Position numbers and translations under genes: made by a program. A stretch of 64,000 nt of DNA from NCBI RefSeq assembly GCF_901827185.1, contig NZ_LR594671.1:5078001-5142000 (forward strand), in the 5' to 3' direction. The stretch comes from Variovorax sp. PBL-E5. Its GTDB lineage: Bacteria; Pseudomonadota; Gammaproteobacteria; Burkholderiales; Burkholderiaceae_C. Each line of letters begins with the position of its first letter. Within the stretch, counting starts at the first letter, position 1. The notes under the pieces are model-generated. The model was not told the DNA's origin. It made no database searches and saw only the letters and a program-made list of their open reading frames with translations. Below are positions 54,698 through 63,185 of the stretch, one piece after another.

Positions 54698-54850
54698 GGC
54701 GAGAACCTCCAGCCTTGTAAACTAAGTCGCGTGGCCGCGCGCCGGTGTAGGAACGCGGCGGCGCGCGGCGTCAGGGCCGGACGCGGCCGGCGCGCCGGCG
54801 ATGCCGAAAAACCGACTCGCGAACCCCAACTGCGGATCCTCCATTCACCT

Positions 54851-55234
54851 ATGAAGAAACATGCCGTCCTGATCACGCTGACCCTCCTGAGCACCTTCAG
54901 TGCCTGGGCCCAGCGCGGCGCCTACGTGTACGAGAACGACCGCCGCTATTGCGCCAGCGGCAGCTCCGGCGTCGACTTCGACCGCTGCATGCGGCGGCTT
55001 CGGCATGACCGCGAACGCAACGAGCGCGACAGGTACGAACAACGCGAATACGACGGCCGCCGGCAATGGGCGGAACCGCCCGCGCCGCCGCCCCCTCGGC
55101 AGTGGGAAGGCCCGCCGCCGGCCGAGCGGCCGAGGCTGAGCGACATGCAGCAGCGCGCCCTGGACAACTGCGCCATGCTGGCGCCGCGCGACCAGCCCCG
55201 ATGCCGTGCGACGGTGATGTCGACCGTGCGCTGA
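54851..55234 (+). CDS. Small secreted Arg-rich protein, unknown function
   Basis: The 127-residue product has a signal peptide (VLITLTLLSTFSAWA, cut before QRGAYVYE). A mature part follows with four cysteines (YCASG, FDRCMRR, LDNCAML, QPRCRAT), a charged helix (RHDRERNERDRYEQRE) and a Pro-rich stretch. Two disulfides in a periplasmic protein are likely. It resembles small DUF-type envelope proteins of Burkholderiales, but I cannot name a family. It is divergent from ku with a 153-base gap and ends 4 bases from the convergent deacylase gene. Confidence 0.7.
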   Translation: MKKHAVLITLTLLSTFSAWAQRGAYVYENDRRYCASGSSGVDFDRCMRRLRHDRERNERDRYEQREYDGRRQWAEPPAPPPPRQWEGPPPAERPRLSDMQQRALDNCAMLAPRDQPRCRATVMSTVR

Positions 55235-55238
55235 GCCC

Positions 55239-56264
55239 TCAGGACGCGCGGGCCGGCGGCGCTGGCCGCTGCAAGTCGCGCTCGCTCTCGACCGCGAAAT
55301 AGAACCACTCGGTGCCGGGCAGTGCGGCCGAGTTGGGAAACACGATGAAGCCGTCGCGCTCGGCATGCAGGATGCTGCCGTCCTCGCGCACGCCGATCGG
55401 CTCGCCGCGCGCGACCGGATCGAAGGTGGCCCACTCGCGCACGAACTGGTCGTCCTCGTGCTGGCGGTCGGTCACGCTGACGAGCCGCAGCAGCTTCGGC
55501 CGTGCCGGCGGCGGCGCATCCGGAACCGGCGCGACCATGCCGAGCAGCCGCAGCGCCGCGAGGATCGCCGCCTGCGCGACATCGGGCGCGGCCGGGTCGG
55601 CATGCTGGCCGCATTCGAGCGTGACGCCATAGCCGCCGCGGCTTCGCATGTACTCGTTGGTGCCCCAGCCGAAGGCCAGCGCCGCCTCGTCGGCCGGCCG
55701 GCCGCCGGCACGCTGCGCCAGCCCCGCGGCATAGATGTCGAGCCAGCCCTCGACCACGCGCGAGGTGCCCAGATGCAGCGCGAGCTGGCCTTCCTCGAAG
55801 GCGCGCGCGAAGGGCTCGAGCGTGCCGCTGTTGTCGCGCGGGCCGATCATCGCGAAGGCTTCGCCCTCGCTCTGGAACGAATGCAGGTCGAGCAGCACGT
55901 CGTGCTGCGCGAGCAGCGGGCACAGCACATCGGTGATGCGGCCTTCGTAGTCGGCGGGACCGTCGCCGGGCCGGCTGGGACGGAACAGGCGGTTGAGGTT
56001 GCGCTCGCCTTCGCGCCGGCCGAGGCGCCGCGCAAGGGGGTTGGCGACCGGCACCATCGTCAGCCGGCCGCGCAGCAGCTGCAGCGCGCCGGCATCGAGC
56101 TCGGCCAGCGTGCGCTCGATGCCGGCGGTGCCGCAGGTCTCGTCGCCATGCACGCCGCCGATCACGATCAGCCGCGGGCCCGGCTGCAGGGCGGCGAAGC
56201 CATGGATGCGCAGGGTGTCGCCGGCGATCGGCTCGGTGCGTGAAACGGTCATCTCGCTGGCCAT
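55239..56264 (-). CDS. Succinylglutamate desuccinylase/aspartoacylase-family zinc hydrolase
   Basis: The 341-residue product has the AstE/AspA pattern. IVIGGVHGDETCGTAGIER supplies the first His and Glu zinc ligands near residue 38. RLTMVPVANPLARRLGRREGERNLNRLFRP follows in shorter motifs (NPLA, RNLNR). The second His is in VLLDLHSFQSEG near residue 125. The C-terminal beta domain ends with the EWFYFAVES strand. Family members remove acyl groups from amino acids; the substrate here is unclear since no other arginine-succinyl genes are present. ATG 56264 or the ATG four codons on are both possible. It precedes rpe's stop by 41 bases on the same strand and may be cotranscribed. Confidence 0.87.
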   Translation of the reverse strand: MASEMTVSRTEPIAGDTLRIHGFAALQPGPRLIVIGGVHGDETCGTAGIERTLAELDAGALQLLRGRLTMVPVANPLARRLGRREGERNLNRLFRPSRPGDGPADYEGRITDVLCPLLAQHDVLLDLHSFQSEGEAFAMIGPRDNSGTLEPFARAFEEGQLALHLGTSRVVEGWLDIYAAGLAQRAGGRPADEAALAFGWGTNEYMRSRGGYGVTLECGQHADPAAPDVAQAAILAALRLLGMVAPVPDAPPPARPKLLRLVSVTDRQHEDDQFVREWATFDPVARGEPIGVREDGSILHAERDGFIVFPNSAALPGTEWFYFAVESERDLQRPAPPARAS

Positions 56265-56305
56265 CCTACAGGCCGGCCTCGGGCGGTCCTACCGTGTTTT
56301 CGCTA

Positions 56306-57001
56306 TCAGGCCTTGCGCACGGCGCCGAGTTCGGCGTGCATCGACGCGATCACGCCCGCATAGTCCTTCGCGCCGAACACCGCGCTGCCGGCCACGAAGG
56401 TGTCGGCGCCCGCGCTCGCGATGCGCGCGATGTTGTCGACCTTGACGCCGCCGTCGACCTCCAGCCGGATGTCGCGTCCGGTGGCGTCGATGCGCTTGCG
56501 CGCGAGTTCGATCTTGCGCAGGGCCGAGTCGATGAAGCTCTGGCCGCCGAAGCCGGGGTTGACGCTCATGATCAGGATCAGGTCGATGTCGTCGATCAAC
56601 CAGTCGAGCACTTCCAGCCCGAGCCCCGGATTGAAGACCAGCCCCGCCTTGCAGCCGGCCGCCTTGATGGCCTGCACGCTGCGGTGCGCATGCGGCGATG
56701 AATCCGGGTGGAAGCTGATGTAGTCGGCGCCGGCCTCGGCGAAGGCGACGGCCAGCGCATCGACCGGATGGATCATCAGGTGGACGTCCATCGGCACCGG
56801 CGTGCCGTCGGGCTTCTGCGCGTGCGGCTTGAGCGCGCGGCAGACCATCGGGCCGAAGGTGAGGTTGGGCACGTAATGGTTGTCCATCACGTCGAAGTGA
56901 ATCCAGTCGGCGCCGGCCGCGATCACGTCGCTCACTTCGGCGCCGAGGCGCGCGAAATCGGCCGAAAGGATGGAGGGTGCGATACGAAACGGGCTGCTCA
57001 T
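56306..57001 (-). CDS. rpe: Ribulose-phosphate 3-epimerase
   Basis: This enzyme interconverts ribulose 5-phosphate and xylulose 5-phosphate in the pentose phosphate and Calvin pathways. The 231-residue TIM barrel has the expected motifs: [14 protein letters not shown] at the start, [19 protein letters not shown] with the metal-binding His and catalytic Asp near residues 34-36, and MDVHLMI near 75. [13 protein letters not shown], the [13 protein letters not shown] loop near 145, and the catalytic [10 protein letters not shown] near 180 complete the set. Start ATG 57001 gives the normal length. Function is firm. Confidence 0.97.
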   Translation of the reverse strand: MSSPFRIAPSILSADFARLGAEVSDVIAAGADWIHFDVMDNHYVPNLTFGPMVCRALKPHAQKPDGTPVPMDVHLMIHPVDALAVAFAEAGADYISFHPDSSPHAHRSVQAIKAAGCKAGLVFNPGLGLEVLDWLIDDIDLILIMSVNPGFGGQSFIDSALRKIELARKRIDATGRDIRLEVDGGVKVDNIARIASAGADTFVAGSAVFGAKDYAGVIASMHAELGAVRKA

Positions 57002-57107
57002 GGTGACAATTGTCGCAGGGCAGGCTCCAATGCAGGCTGCGTCGGGCATTCCGATGCGTGCCGGCCCGGCTCGAAGGCCATTCGCAAATCGGAGCGAGGA
57101 AAAAACA

Positions 57108-57494
57108 ATGAGTCCTGATACACCCCTGCTCGCAGGCCAGATCGTCGTGCGCGTCTGCCTGTTCCTGGCGGCCGCCATCTCGCTGTTCGGCGGTTCGCTC
57201 CAGATGGTTCTCGGGCAGCCCGACACCAGCCCGCGCCTGGACAACGTCCACCGCTTCATGGCCGGCATCTATTTCTCGATGGGGCTGATCTGCATCTGGA
57301 CCGGGATCACCGTGCGCCAGCAGGACGTCCTGATCTACCTGATCGCATTCGGCATCCTGCTCGGGGGCATCGGCCGGCTGGTGTCCATGCGCAAGGTCGG
57401 GCTGCCCGAGCCGAGGGCGGTGTGGCTCGGCTACCTGATCCCGGAACTGGTCCTGCCCTTCGTCATCGCGATCGCGCACTGCGCGGGCAGTTGA
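57108..57494 (+). CDS. Four-helix membrane protein, DUF4345-like
   Basis: The 128-residue product has four hydrophobic helices ([73 protein letters not shown]) and the central pattern [20 protein letters not shown]. These match small DUF4345-type membrane proteins of unknown function. ATG 57108 has GAGG upstream. It is divergent from rpe. It may form a loose group with the following small genes on the same strand. Confidence 0.75.
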   Translation: MSPDTPLLAGQIVVRVCLFLAAAISLFGGSLQMVLGQPDTSPRLDNVHRFMAGIYFSMGLICIWTGITVRQQDVLIYLIAFGILLGGIGRLVSMRKVGLPEPRAVWLGYLIPELVLPFVIAIAHCAGS

Positions 57495-57531
57495 AGTCGC
57501 GGGCCCATGGCCCGATGGCAGAATTCCCCGC

Positions 57532-57783
57532 ATGCCCCAAGTCCAAGTCACCGTCGCGAACCTCAGCGGACATGCCCAGACCGTCCATGTGTTCGACACC
57601 CTCCGGGGCGGCACGCGCCCCGTCACGGGCAGCCCGTTCTCGCTCGGCCAGGGCGATCGATCGGCGCCTTTCGGCGTCAATGCCGACCCGCGCGGACACG
57701 GCCTGGTCGCGTTCCGGTGCGCGAGCGGCGTCACCTCGTCGGGCATCGAGGTGAGCGAAGGCGCGAACATCGCCATCCGGTGA
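57532..57783 (+). CDS. Small hypothetical protein
   Basis: The 83-residue product is predicted to be beta-rich (VQVTVANLSGHAQTVHVFD, GLVAFRCASG) with no signal peptide or membrane helix. I do not recognise it. It sits between two other small + strand genes, 37 bases after the first and 48 before the second, and its codon third positions are G/C-rich like a real gene. Confidence 0.45.
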   Translation: MPQVQVTVANLSGHAQTVHVFDTLRGGTRPVTGSPFSLGQGDRSAPFGVNADPRGHGLVAFRCASGVTSSGIEVSEGANIAIR

Positions 57784-57831
57784 CGGGTTGCGGCCACCAT
57801 CAACTCCCCAGGCCGACCGAGGAACGAACAC

Positions 57832-58197
57832 ATGTCGATGGCGCTGCACCCATGGGCCCTGGCCGGGATGAGTCTCTTGCTGATGAGCGTTGCATCGGCG
57901 CAGCCCACCGAGCGCCGGCCGGTCGAGCCCGCGCACGAAGCGGCGCCGGTCTTCACGCGTGCGCGCTTCACCTCTACGCACGAAGAAGCCGACGGCAGGC
58001 TCTATGTCCGATTGAAGCTGCTGCCGAGGTCCAAGATTCCGTTCACCACCCAGACCTTCCGCGTGGCCGACCGCGCGCTGCTGGCGGGCATTCCCGAAGG
58101 CGCCTGGGTCGAGTTCACCTCGAGGCACGTCGAAGGCGAGAACCGGGTGACGGCGATCCGGGCCGTTGCAGAATGCAGGCGCTTTCAGACCTGCTGA
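57832..58197 (+). CDS. Exported OB-fold protein resembling CusF, without the Met motif
   Basis: The 121-residue product has a signal peptide (ALAGMSLLLMSVASAQ). Its mature domain follows the CusF OB-fold pattern: LYVRLKLLPRSKIPF, FRVADRALLAGIPEGAWVEF and RVTAIRAV. In true CusF proteins the strand before FxVxDxALL carries the copper ligands Trp-x-x-Met-x-Met; here that place reads PFTTQTF, so the copper site is missing. It may bind another ligand or act structurally. It ends near a hairpin at 58217-58241. Confidence 0.55.
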   Translation: MSMALHPWALAGMSLLLMSVASAQPTERRPVEPAHEAAPVFTRARFTSTHEEADGRLYVRLKLLPRSKIPFTTQTFRVADRALLAGIPEGAWVEFTSRHVEGENRVTAIRAVAECRRFQTC

Positions 58198-58216
58198 CCG
58201 GGCCGCCGTCGTCGAG

Positions 58217-58241
58217 GCGTCCGCCCGAATCAGGCGGACGC
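58217..58241. terminator. 9-bp hairpin after the CusF-like gene
   Basis: GCGTCCGCC-CGAATCA-GGCGGACGC lies 20 bases after the stop of the gene at 57832-58197 and 44 bases before the next ATG. There is no T-run. It is a plausible transcription pause or weak terminator, or a leader structure for the gene that follows. Confidence 0.5.
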
Positions 58242-58284
58242 GGCGATCCCGGAACGGCCAACCGATTCCCCACCTGGAGTCCTC

Positions 58285-58929
58285 ATGTACCACTACCCCG
58301 CGGACATCTACACGGAACCCGAACCGAATGCCGACACGCTGGCCAACCTCGGCCCGCTTTCCGGCATGGCCGGCATCTGGTCCAGCGCTGCCGGCCAGGA
58401 CGTCAATCCGAAGCCTGACGGCCCCGAGCATCAGCGCTTCATCGAGCGCTACGAACTCCAGCCGATCGACGCCCAGACCAACGGGCCGCAGCTTTTCTAC
58501 GGGCTGCGCTATCACACGCGGATCGTGAAGCCGGATGATCCGGAGACCTTTCACGACCAGGTCGGCTACTGGCTGTGGGAACCCGCCACGCACGCCATCC
58601 TGCTGACGCTGTCGATTCCCCGTGGCCAGACCGCGATGGCCACCGGCCAGGCCAGTCCCGATGCGAAGTCCTTCACGCTCGAAGCCGTGCGCGGTTCGCT
58701 CACCAACGGCATCGTGTCCAATCCTTTTCTCGAGCAGGCGTTTCGCACGGACCGCTTCACGATCAAGGTCGACATCCACGCGGATGGCACCTGGTCGTAC
58801 GAGCAGGACACGCTGCTGACCATCCCCGGCCAGACCGAGGCGTTTCACCACACCGATCGCAACCGGCTGCACAGGATCGCCGAGCCCACACCCAACCCGA
58901 CGGCGCTGGCGGCGCGACAGGCGGCCTAG
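58285..58929 (+). CDS. Nitrobindin/THAP4-like heme-binding beta-barrel protein
   Basis: The 214-residue product shows the FABP-like barrel pattern of nitrobindin relatives. LGPLSGMAGIWSSAAGQDV stands near residue 22, where the family has LxPLxxLxGxWxGxG. QPIDAQTNGPQLFYGLRYH, FHDQVGYWLWEPATHAIL and LSIPRGQTAMATGQA follow. The N-terminal part matches well; the heme-ligand His near the C-terminus is not certain (FHHTDRN is one candidate). Family members bind ferric heme and can scavenge nitrogen oxide species. The gene stands alone before the convergent M20 gene. Confidence 0.7.
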   Translation: MYHYPADIYTEPEPNADTLANLGPLSGMAGIWSSAAGQDVNPKPDGPEHQRFIERYELQPIDAQTNGPQLFYGLRYHTRIVKPDDPETFHDQVGYWLWEPATHAILLTLSIPRGQTAMATGQASPDAKSFTLEAVRGSLTNGIVSNPFLEQAFRTDRFTIKVDIHADGTWSYEQDTLLTIPGQTEAFHHTDRNRLHRIAEPTPNPTALAARQAA

Positions 58930-59014
58930 GGGCTCAGGTCATGCCGGCCCGATCTGCGTGGCGGATTCAGCCGGTCGAGGCAACACGCTGGCCTGTTGGA
59001 GATTCGGATCTTCG

Positions 59015-60223
59015 TCACTGGGCCACTCCGTCGGCGAGGCTGCGGCGTGCCACTGCCGCGAACCAGGCGGCGCCGATCGGGATCAGCGCGTCGTTGAAGT
59101 CATAGGACGGGTTGTGCACGAGGCACGGGCCCGGACCGTGCCCGCCGTCGCGATGCCCACCATCGCCAGCGCCGATCAGCATGTAGCAACCAGGCACGCT
59201 CTGCAGCATGAAGGCGAAGTCCTCGGAGTTCATCAGCCGCGGAGCATCGCCGTCGACCTGGTCATGGCCGAACATCTCGACGGCGACGGCCTTGGCCAGC
59301 TCGCTCTCGCGTGGGTGATTGACCAGCACCGGGTACGAGCGTTCGAAGTCCAGCCGCGCCGTGCAACCCATCGCCTGCGCGGTGCCGGCGACGATCTCTC
59401 GCATGCGACGCTCGACCAGATCGAGCACCGCTGCGTCGTGCGACCGCACAGTGCCGGCCAGCCAAGCCGAATCCGGGATCACGTTGACGGTGTCGCCACC
59501 GTGCAGTTGCGTCACGGACAGCACAGTACCGTCTTGCGCCGGCCGGTTGCGCGACACGATGGTCTGCAGCGCGGCGAGGATCTGCGCCGCGCACACGAGC
59601 GGGTCGTTCGCCGCATCGGGTTGCGACGCGTGGCCGCCCTTGCCCTGCACGTCGATGCGAAAGCGGTTGCTCGACGCGAGGAAGGGGCCGGTGCGCACCG
59701 CAAACCGCCCCTGCGGCGCGCCCGGCGAATTGTGCATCGAGAACACCGCGTCGCAGGGGAAGCGCTCGAACAGGTCGTCGTCGATCATCGCCTTCGCGCC
59801 CGCTTGCCCGCCTTCTTCGGCGGGCTGAAAGATGCAGTGCACGGTACCGTCGAAGCCGCCGTCGCGCGCCAAGGCCCAGGCGGCGGCGAGCAGCGTTGCG
59901 GTGTGGCCGTCGTGCCCGCATGCGTGCATCCGGCCAGCGTGGCGGGAGCGATGCTTGAAGTCGTTGACCTCCTGCATCGGCAGCGCGTCCATGTCCGCCC
60001 GCAGGCCGACCATGCGCTCGCTGTGGCCGCGCCGCAGGCGGCCGACAACGCCGGTGCCGCCGATGCCGGTCGTCACTTCCCAGCCCCACTCTCGCAGGCG
60101 TTCGGCGACGATGCCGGCGGTCCGGTGCTCGGCGAAACCGAGCTCGGGATGGGCGTGCAGGTCGCGCCGGATGCGGGCGAACAGCGGGTTGGCGAGTACG
60201 TCACGCAGCGTGACGTCGCTCAT
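59015..60223 (-). CDS. M20D-family amidohydrolase (hippurate hydrolase type)
   Basis: The 402-residue product is a two-zinc M20 peptidase-family amidohydrolase. LHAHPELGFAEHRTA opens the domain. Zinc and catalytic residues are in MHACGHDGHTATLL near residue 100, FQPAEEGGQAGAKAMI near 135, and MHNSPG near 168. The lid domain has KGGHASQPDAANDP, and the last His ligand lies in VHNPSYDFND near the C-terminus. Such enzymes cleave N-acyl amino acids or related amides. The start ATG 60223 overlaps the stop of the Bug-type binding-protein gene, so uptake and hydrolysis are probably coupled, under the divergent LysR regulator. Confidence 0.93.
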   Translation of the reverse strand: MSDVTLRDVLANPLFARIRRDLHAHPELGFAEHRTAGIVAERLREWGWEVTTGIGGTGVVGRLRRGHSERMVGLRADMDALPMQEVNDFKHRSRHAGRMHACGHDGHTATLLAAAWALARDGGFDGTVHCIFQPAEEGGQAGAKAMIDDDLFERFPCDAVFSMHNSPGAPQGRFAVRTGPFLASSNRFRIDVQGKGGHASQPDAANDPLVCAAQILAALQTIVSRNRPAQDGTVLSVTQLHGGDTVNVIPDSAWLAGTVRSHDAAVLDLVERRMREIVAGTAQAMGCTARLDFERSYPVLVNHPRESELAKAVAVEMFGHDQVDGDAPRLMNSEDFAFMLQSVPGCYMLIGAGDGGHRDGGHGPGPCLVHNPSYDFNDALIPIGAAWFAAVARRSLADGVAQ

Positions 60224-61185
60224 TGCATCCGCGCCCGAATGCTGCGCGCCTTCGCTTCGTCTGCTGCGATGCGCCCGGCGAAGCCGCTGCGTTCGGCGGC
60301 ACCGACCACTGTGAAGCCAAGATCGCCCAGAGACGCGGCCAGCGTCTTGTCGGCCAGCGCCGCCTCGAGCGCGCGACGCACGTGGTCCAGGCGTTCCGGT
60401 GCGAGCCCCTTGGGTGCGAACAGCCCGATCCAGCCTCGCGCTTCGATCCCGCTGACGAGCTTGCCTTCGTTGAGCGTCGGCACATCCTTCAACAACGGAT
60501 CGCGCTGGAGCTGGGCCAGGCCGATCGCCTTCAACCGGCCGGCGCGCAGGTGCGGCAGTGCCGTGCTCGGAACCAAGATCGCGAGATCGATTTGGCCTCC
60601 GATAACGTCGTTGACGATGGGCCCAGCGCCCTTGTATGGCACGTGCACCATACGCACCTGGGCGCGCTGTTGCAGGTCTTCCATCGTCAAGTGTTGAAAC
60701 GTACCGACGCCCGGGCTGCCGTAGGTGATGCTTTCGGGCTTGGTGCGCAACTGCTGGATCAGCTCGTCCAGCGTCGACTGCGGCAGATCCTTGCGCGCGA
60801 CGAGCAGCGACGAGTTGGTGGCGATCGCGCCGATCGGCGTGAAGTCCTGCGTCGCATAGCGCACGTTCGGATTCAGCACTGGGGCGAGCACGATGTCGTT
60901 GTTGGTGCCGGCCAGCAGCGTGTAGCCGTCTGCAGCGGCGGCAGCGACCTTCGCGGCACCGAGCGCACCGCCGACACCGCCGACGTTGTCGATCACGAAC
61001 GTCGCGCCTAGCGCCTTCTGGAGTCTCGGCTGCAGCAGGCGCATCGCGGCGTCGACCGACCCCCCGGCGGGGAACGGCACGACGATCTTGATCGGACGGT
61101 CCGGATAGGTCTGAGCGTGGGCGAAAGGCGTCGCGAGTGCGGCGCCCATCATCAGCGTAGACAGGATCTGGCGGCGGGTTGTCAT
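60220..61185 (-). CDS. Bug/TctC-family periplasmic substrate-binding protein
   Basis: The 321-residue product has a signal peptide with a twin-arginine-like start (TTRRQILSTLMMGAALATP). Bug motifs follow: YPDRPIKIVVPFPAGGSVDAA, the VGGVGGALGAAKVA turn, DGYTLLAGTNND, and HVPYKGAGPIVNDVIGGQID near residue 185. The ligand is probably a carboxylate or N-acyl compound that the downstream M20 enzyme then cleaves. An AAGGAG ribosome site stands nine bases before ATG 61185. No TctAB membrane genes are present. It is divergent from the LysR gene with a 90-base shared promoter region. Confidence 0.93.
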   Translation of the reverse strand: MTTRRQILSTLMMGAALATPFAHAQTYPDRPIKIVVPFPAGGSVDAAMRLLQPRLQKALGATFVIDNVGGVGGALGAAKVAAAAADGYTLLAGTNNDIVLAPVLNPNVRYATQDFTPIGAIATNSSLLVARKDLPQSTLDELIQQLRTKPESITYGSPGVGTFQHLTMEDLQQRAQVRMVHVPYKGAGPIVNDVIGGQIDLAILVPSTALPHLRAGRLKAIGLAQLQRDPLLKDVPTLNEGKLVSGIEARGWIGLFAPKGLAPERLDHVRRALEAALADKTLAASLGDLGFTVVGAAERSGFAGRIAADEAKARSIRARMQ

Positions 61186-61260
61186 GGTGGCGGCTCCTTG
61201 AAGGGGTCGCTCCATTGTCTGGAAAGCGCAGCGGCGAGCGGCGCAGAATGCGTCGGAGGT

Positions 61261-61275
61261 ATTCAAGGATCGAAT
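61261..61275. promoter_or_regulatory. Candidate LysR-type operator (T-N11-A) at the LysR gene start
   Basis: ATTC-N7-GAAT, with the T-N11-A spacing of LysR-type boxes, lies directly before the LysR ATG. Another GAAT at 61246-61249 pairs with the same ATTC. Binding here would cover the ribosome site and repress the regulator, while the operon promoter would lie further left in the 90-base gap. Confidence 0.35.
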
Positions 61276-62226
61276 ATGTCCAAGCCGCCTGTCGCCTTGC
61301 CCGCCTCCACGCTTCTGAACCGCCTGCTCGCGCGAACACGTCTGCGTCAGCTGCAGGTGCTTGTGCGCGCAGCCGAGCTGGGCAGCATCCAGCGTGCGGC
61401 CCACGAGGTTGGCCTCAGCCAGGCCGCCGCGACCAAGGCCGTCGGCGAACTCGAGCGGCTCGTCGAGGTGCGCCTGCTCGAGCGTCACGCGCGCGGCGTG
61501 CGCCCGACTGCAGTCGGCCACGACCTGCTGCCGCTCCTGCGCGGCATGCTGGGCGCTCTGCACGGCTGCGCTGAAGCGCTCGGCGCGCACAGCCAGCGCG
61601 GCGGAGAGTTGCTGCGCATCGGCGCCATCACGGGTGCGGTAACGGCGCTTCTGACACGGGCCCTCCCCTCGTTTGCCGACCGTCATCAAGGGGTGCATGT
61701 CGAACTGACCGAAGCGACGCCGGAGGTCCTGTATGCCGGCTTTGCCGACGGGCGGCTCGACGCGCTGCTGGTGCGGCGGCCGGCGATCGCGGCCGTGGGC
61801 AGTCGATTCGAGCCGCTCTACGATGATCGGGCGCTGGTGTGCTGCGGGCCCGACCATCCGCTGGCGCGACGCCGGGAGGTGAGGCTGCCGCAACTGCTCA
61901 ACGAGGAATGGCTGCTGCCGCCGCTCGGTTCGCTGATGCGCGAGGCCTTCGAACGGCTGTTCGAGCCCTTCGGTCGGGCGCCTGCTCGAACGCGGCTGAC
62001 TACACGCTCGCTGCCCCTCGTGCTGCTGTCCTTGCGCGACCGCCGGGTGCTCGCGATGGCACCGGCGAGCAACGTCGATCGCTTCGTCGAAGCGGGGCTG
62101 CTGCACGCGCTACCGGTGGACTCGCTCCACGCGTTGCCGCCGGTGGGAATGCTGTTGCCGGAGATGGGCGCCAAGGGCGCCGCATTGAATCTTCTGGAAA
62201 CGCTTCTGCGGCAGCGCGCCGAATGA
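61276..62226 (+). CDS. LysR-family transcriptional regulator
   Basis: The 316-residue product has the winged helix-turn-helix of LysR regulators at about residues 22-80 (LRQLQVLVRAAELGSIQRAA, VGLSQAAATKAVGELERLV, LLERHARGVRPTAVG). It is followed by the two-lobed periplasmic-binding-like effector domain (LRIGAITGAVTALLTRAL, DARLLVRR-like LDALLVRRP, PEMGAKGAALNLLETL). ATG 61276 has an AAGGAT site. It reads away from the Bug-M20 operon with a 90-base gap, the usual arrangement for a LysR regulator and its target. Confidence 0.93.
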   Translation: MSKPPVALPASTLLNRLLARTRLRQLQVLVRAAELGSIQRAAHEVGLSQAAATKAVGELERLVEVRLLERHARGVRPTAVGHDLLPLLRGMLGALHGCAEALGAHSQRGGELLRIGAITGAVTALLTRALPSFADRHQGVHVELTEATPEVLYAGFADGRLDALLVRRPAIAAVGSRFEPLYDDRALVCCGPDHPLARRREVRLPQLLNEEWLLPPLGSLMREAFERLFEPFGRAPARTRLTTRSLPLVLLSLRDRRVLAMAPASNVDRFVEAGLLHALPVDSLHALPPVGMLLPEMGAKGAALNLLETLLRQRAE

Positions 62227-62414
62227 AGGGCCGGTAGCGTTTCCCGGTACCGCTCTGGGTTCAATGACTTGGTGCGTTGTGCGCATTCAGGAATCTGCGC
62301 CGAACGACCGGTTGAATCCGCCGTCGGCACGCTCACCGACTCGAGCATGGTTGTCGCCCGCAAGTCCGGCGATCAGAATGATCCCCGGGACCTGCGGCCC
62401 ATCGAACAGCCGCC
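62227..62414. other. Convergent gap without visible features
   Basis: The 188 bases between the LysR gene and the small membrane gene show no convincing hairpin terminator, repeat or gene. Composition is slightly less G/C-rich than the coding neighbours. Confidence 0.4.
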
Positions 62415-62663
62415 TCAATCCTCCCCCCATCGCCAGCGCGGCGGCTCGCCCTTGAGCCAGCACGCGGCGACGAGGAGCAGGGTCAGCACGGTGGCGAGCA
62501 CAACGAAAGCGACAGGCTCGCGGTCCGGACGGAAACGCAGTGCGGCCACGCCCAACAGCACGAAGTACACGACCAGCACAGCCCAGCCTTGCCAGCGCGA
62601 CGGAACACCCCAGCCCCAGCCATAGCGCTTGGCTGGGAACCAGTATTCGGGCTCTGATGACAT
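62415..62663 (-). CDS. Small two-helix membrane protein
   Basis: The 82-residue product has a Trp-rich cytoplasmic start (EYWFPAKRYGWGWGVPSRWQGW) in part, two membrane helices (AVLVVYFVLLGVAALRF; VAFVVLATVLTLLLVAACWL) and a charged KGEPPRWRWGED tail. This layout is common in small Burkholderiales membrane proteins of unknown role. It lies 10 bases after the cupin gene on the same strand, so it is probably cotranscribed. Confidence 0.65.
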   Translation of the reverse strand: MSSEPEYWFPAKRYGWGWGVPSRWQGWAVLVVYFVLLGVAALRFRPDREPVAFVVLATVLTLLLVAACWLKGEPPRWRWGED

Positions 62664-62673
62664 CGCACGCGTG

Positions 62674-63114
62674 CTATGCGCCGGCCGGCGGCGCGGCCGG
62701 GACCAGCCCGTAGCGGGTCATGACGGCGATCAGCGCGGCCTTGTCCGGCGGGCCGCCGGCACCGACCACGCTGGCGACATCGCGAAAGTACTGCGCGCCG
62801 ATGTCCGGCGACTGCACGACGAGCGCGCGTGCCGGTGCCGCGAAGGGATTCGAGAACTGATGAACGCTGCCTTTCGGGCTCGACATGGTCTCGCCCGCGG
62901 CGAGGTCGCGCGTCTGGTCATCGACCGAATAGCGCAACGTTCCTTCCAGCACATAGATGCACTCGTCGTTCCTCGTGTGGCTGTGCGGTGGCGGCACGTT
63001 CGAGCCGGGCGGCACCGTGAGCTCGAACATGCCGACACTGTCGGTCTGCGACCCATCCACGAGATAGCGGATGGACAACTGGCCGGCGCGGATGGTCGCT
63101 GAAGGATCGGTCAT
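62674..63114 (-). CDS. Cupin-domain protein
   Basis: The 146-residue product is a single-domain cupin. Motif 1 is seen in VPPGSNVPPPHSHTRNDECIYVLEG near residues 36-60 (two His and a Glu as metal ligands). Motif 2 is in GETMSSPKGSVHQFSNPF near 75-92 with the third His. Cupins range from isomerases to dioxygenases to sugar-binding proteins, and nothing here decides the role. It is 71 bases downstream of the GntP-type permease gene on the same strand, so it could act on, or sense, the sugar acid that is taken up. Confidence 0.85.
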   Translation of the reverse strand: MTDPSATIRAGQLSIRYLVDGSQTDSVGMFELTVPPGSNVPPPHSHTRNDECIYVLEGTLRYSVDDQTRDLAAGETMSSPKGSVHQFSNPFAAPARALVVQSPDIGAQYFRDVASVVGAGGPPDKAALIAVMTRYGLVPAAPPAGA

Positions 63115-63185
63115 TTCATTTCTCCATGGAGTCGAACAGGAAAGAATGCGGCGCGTGCCGGAACGGGACTGCGGCGTCGCTGCCG

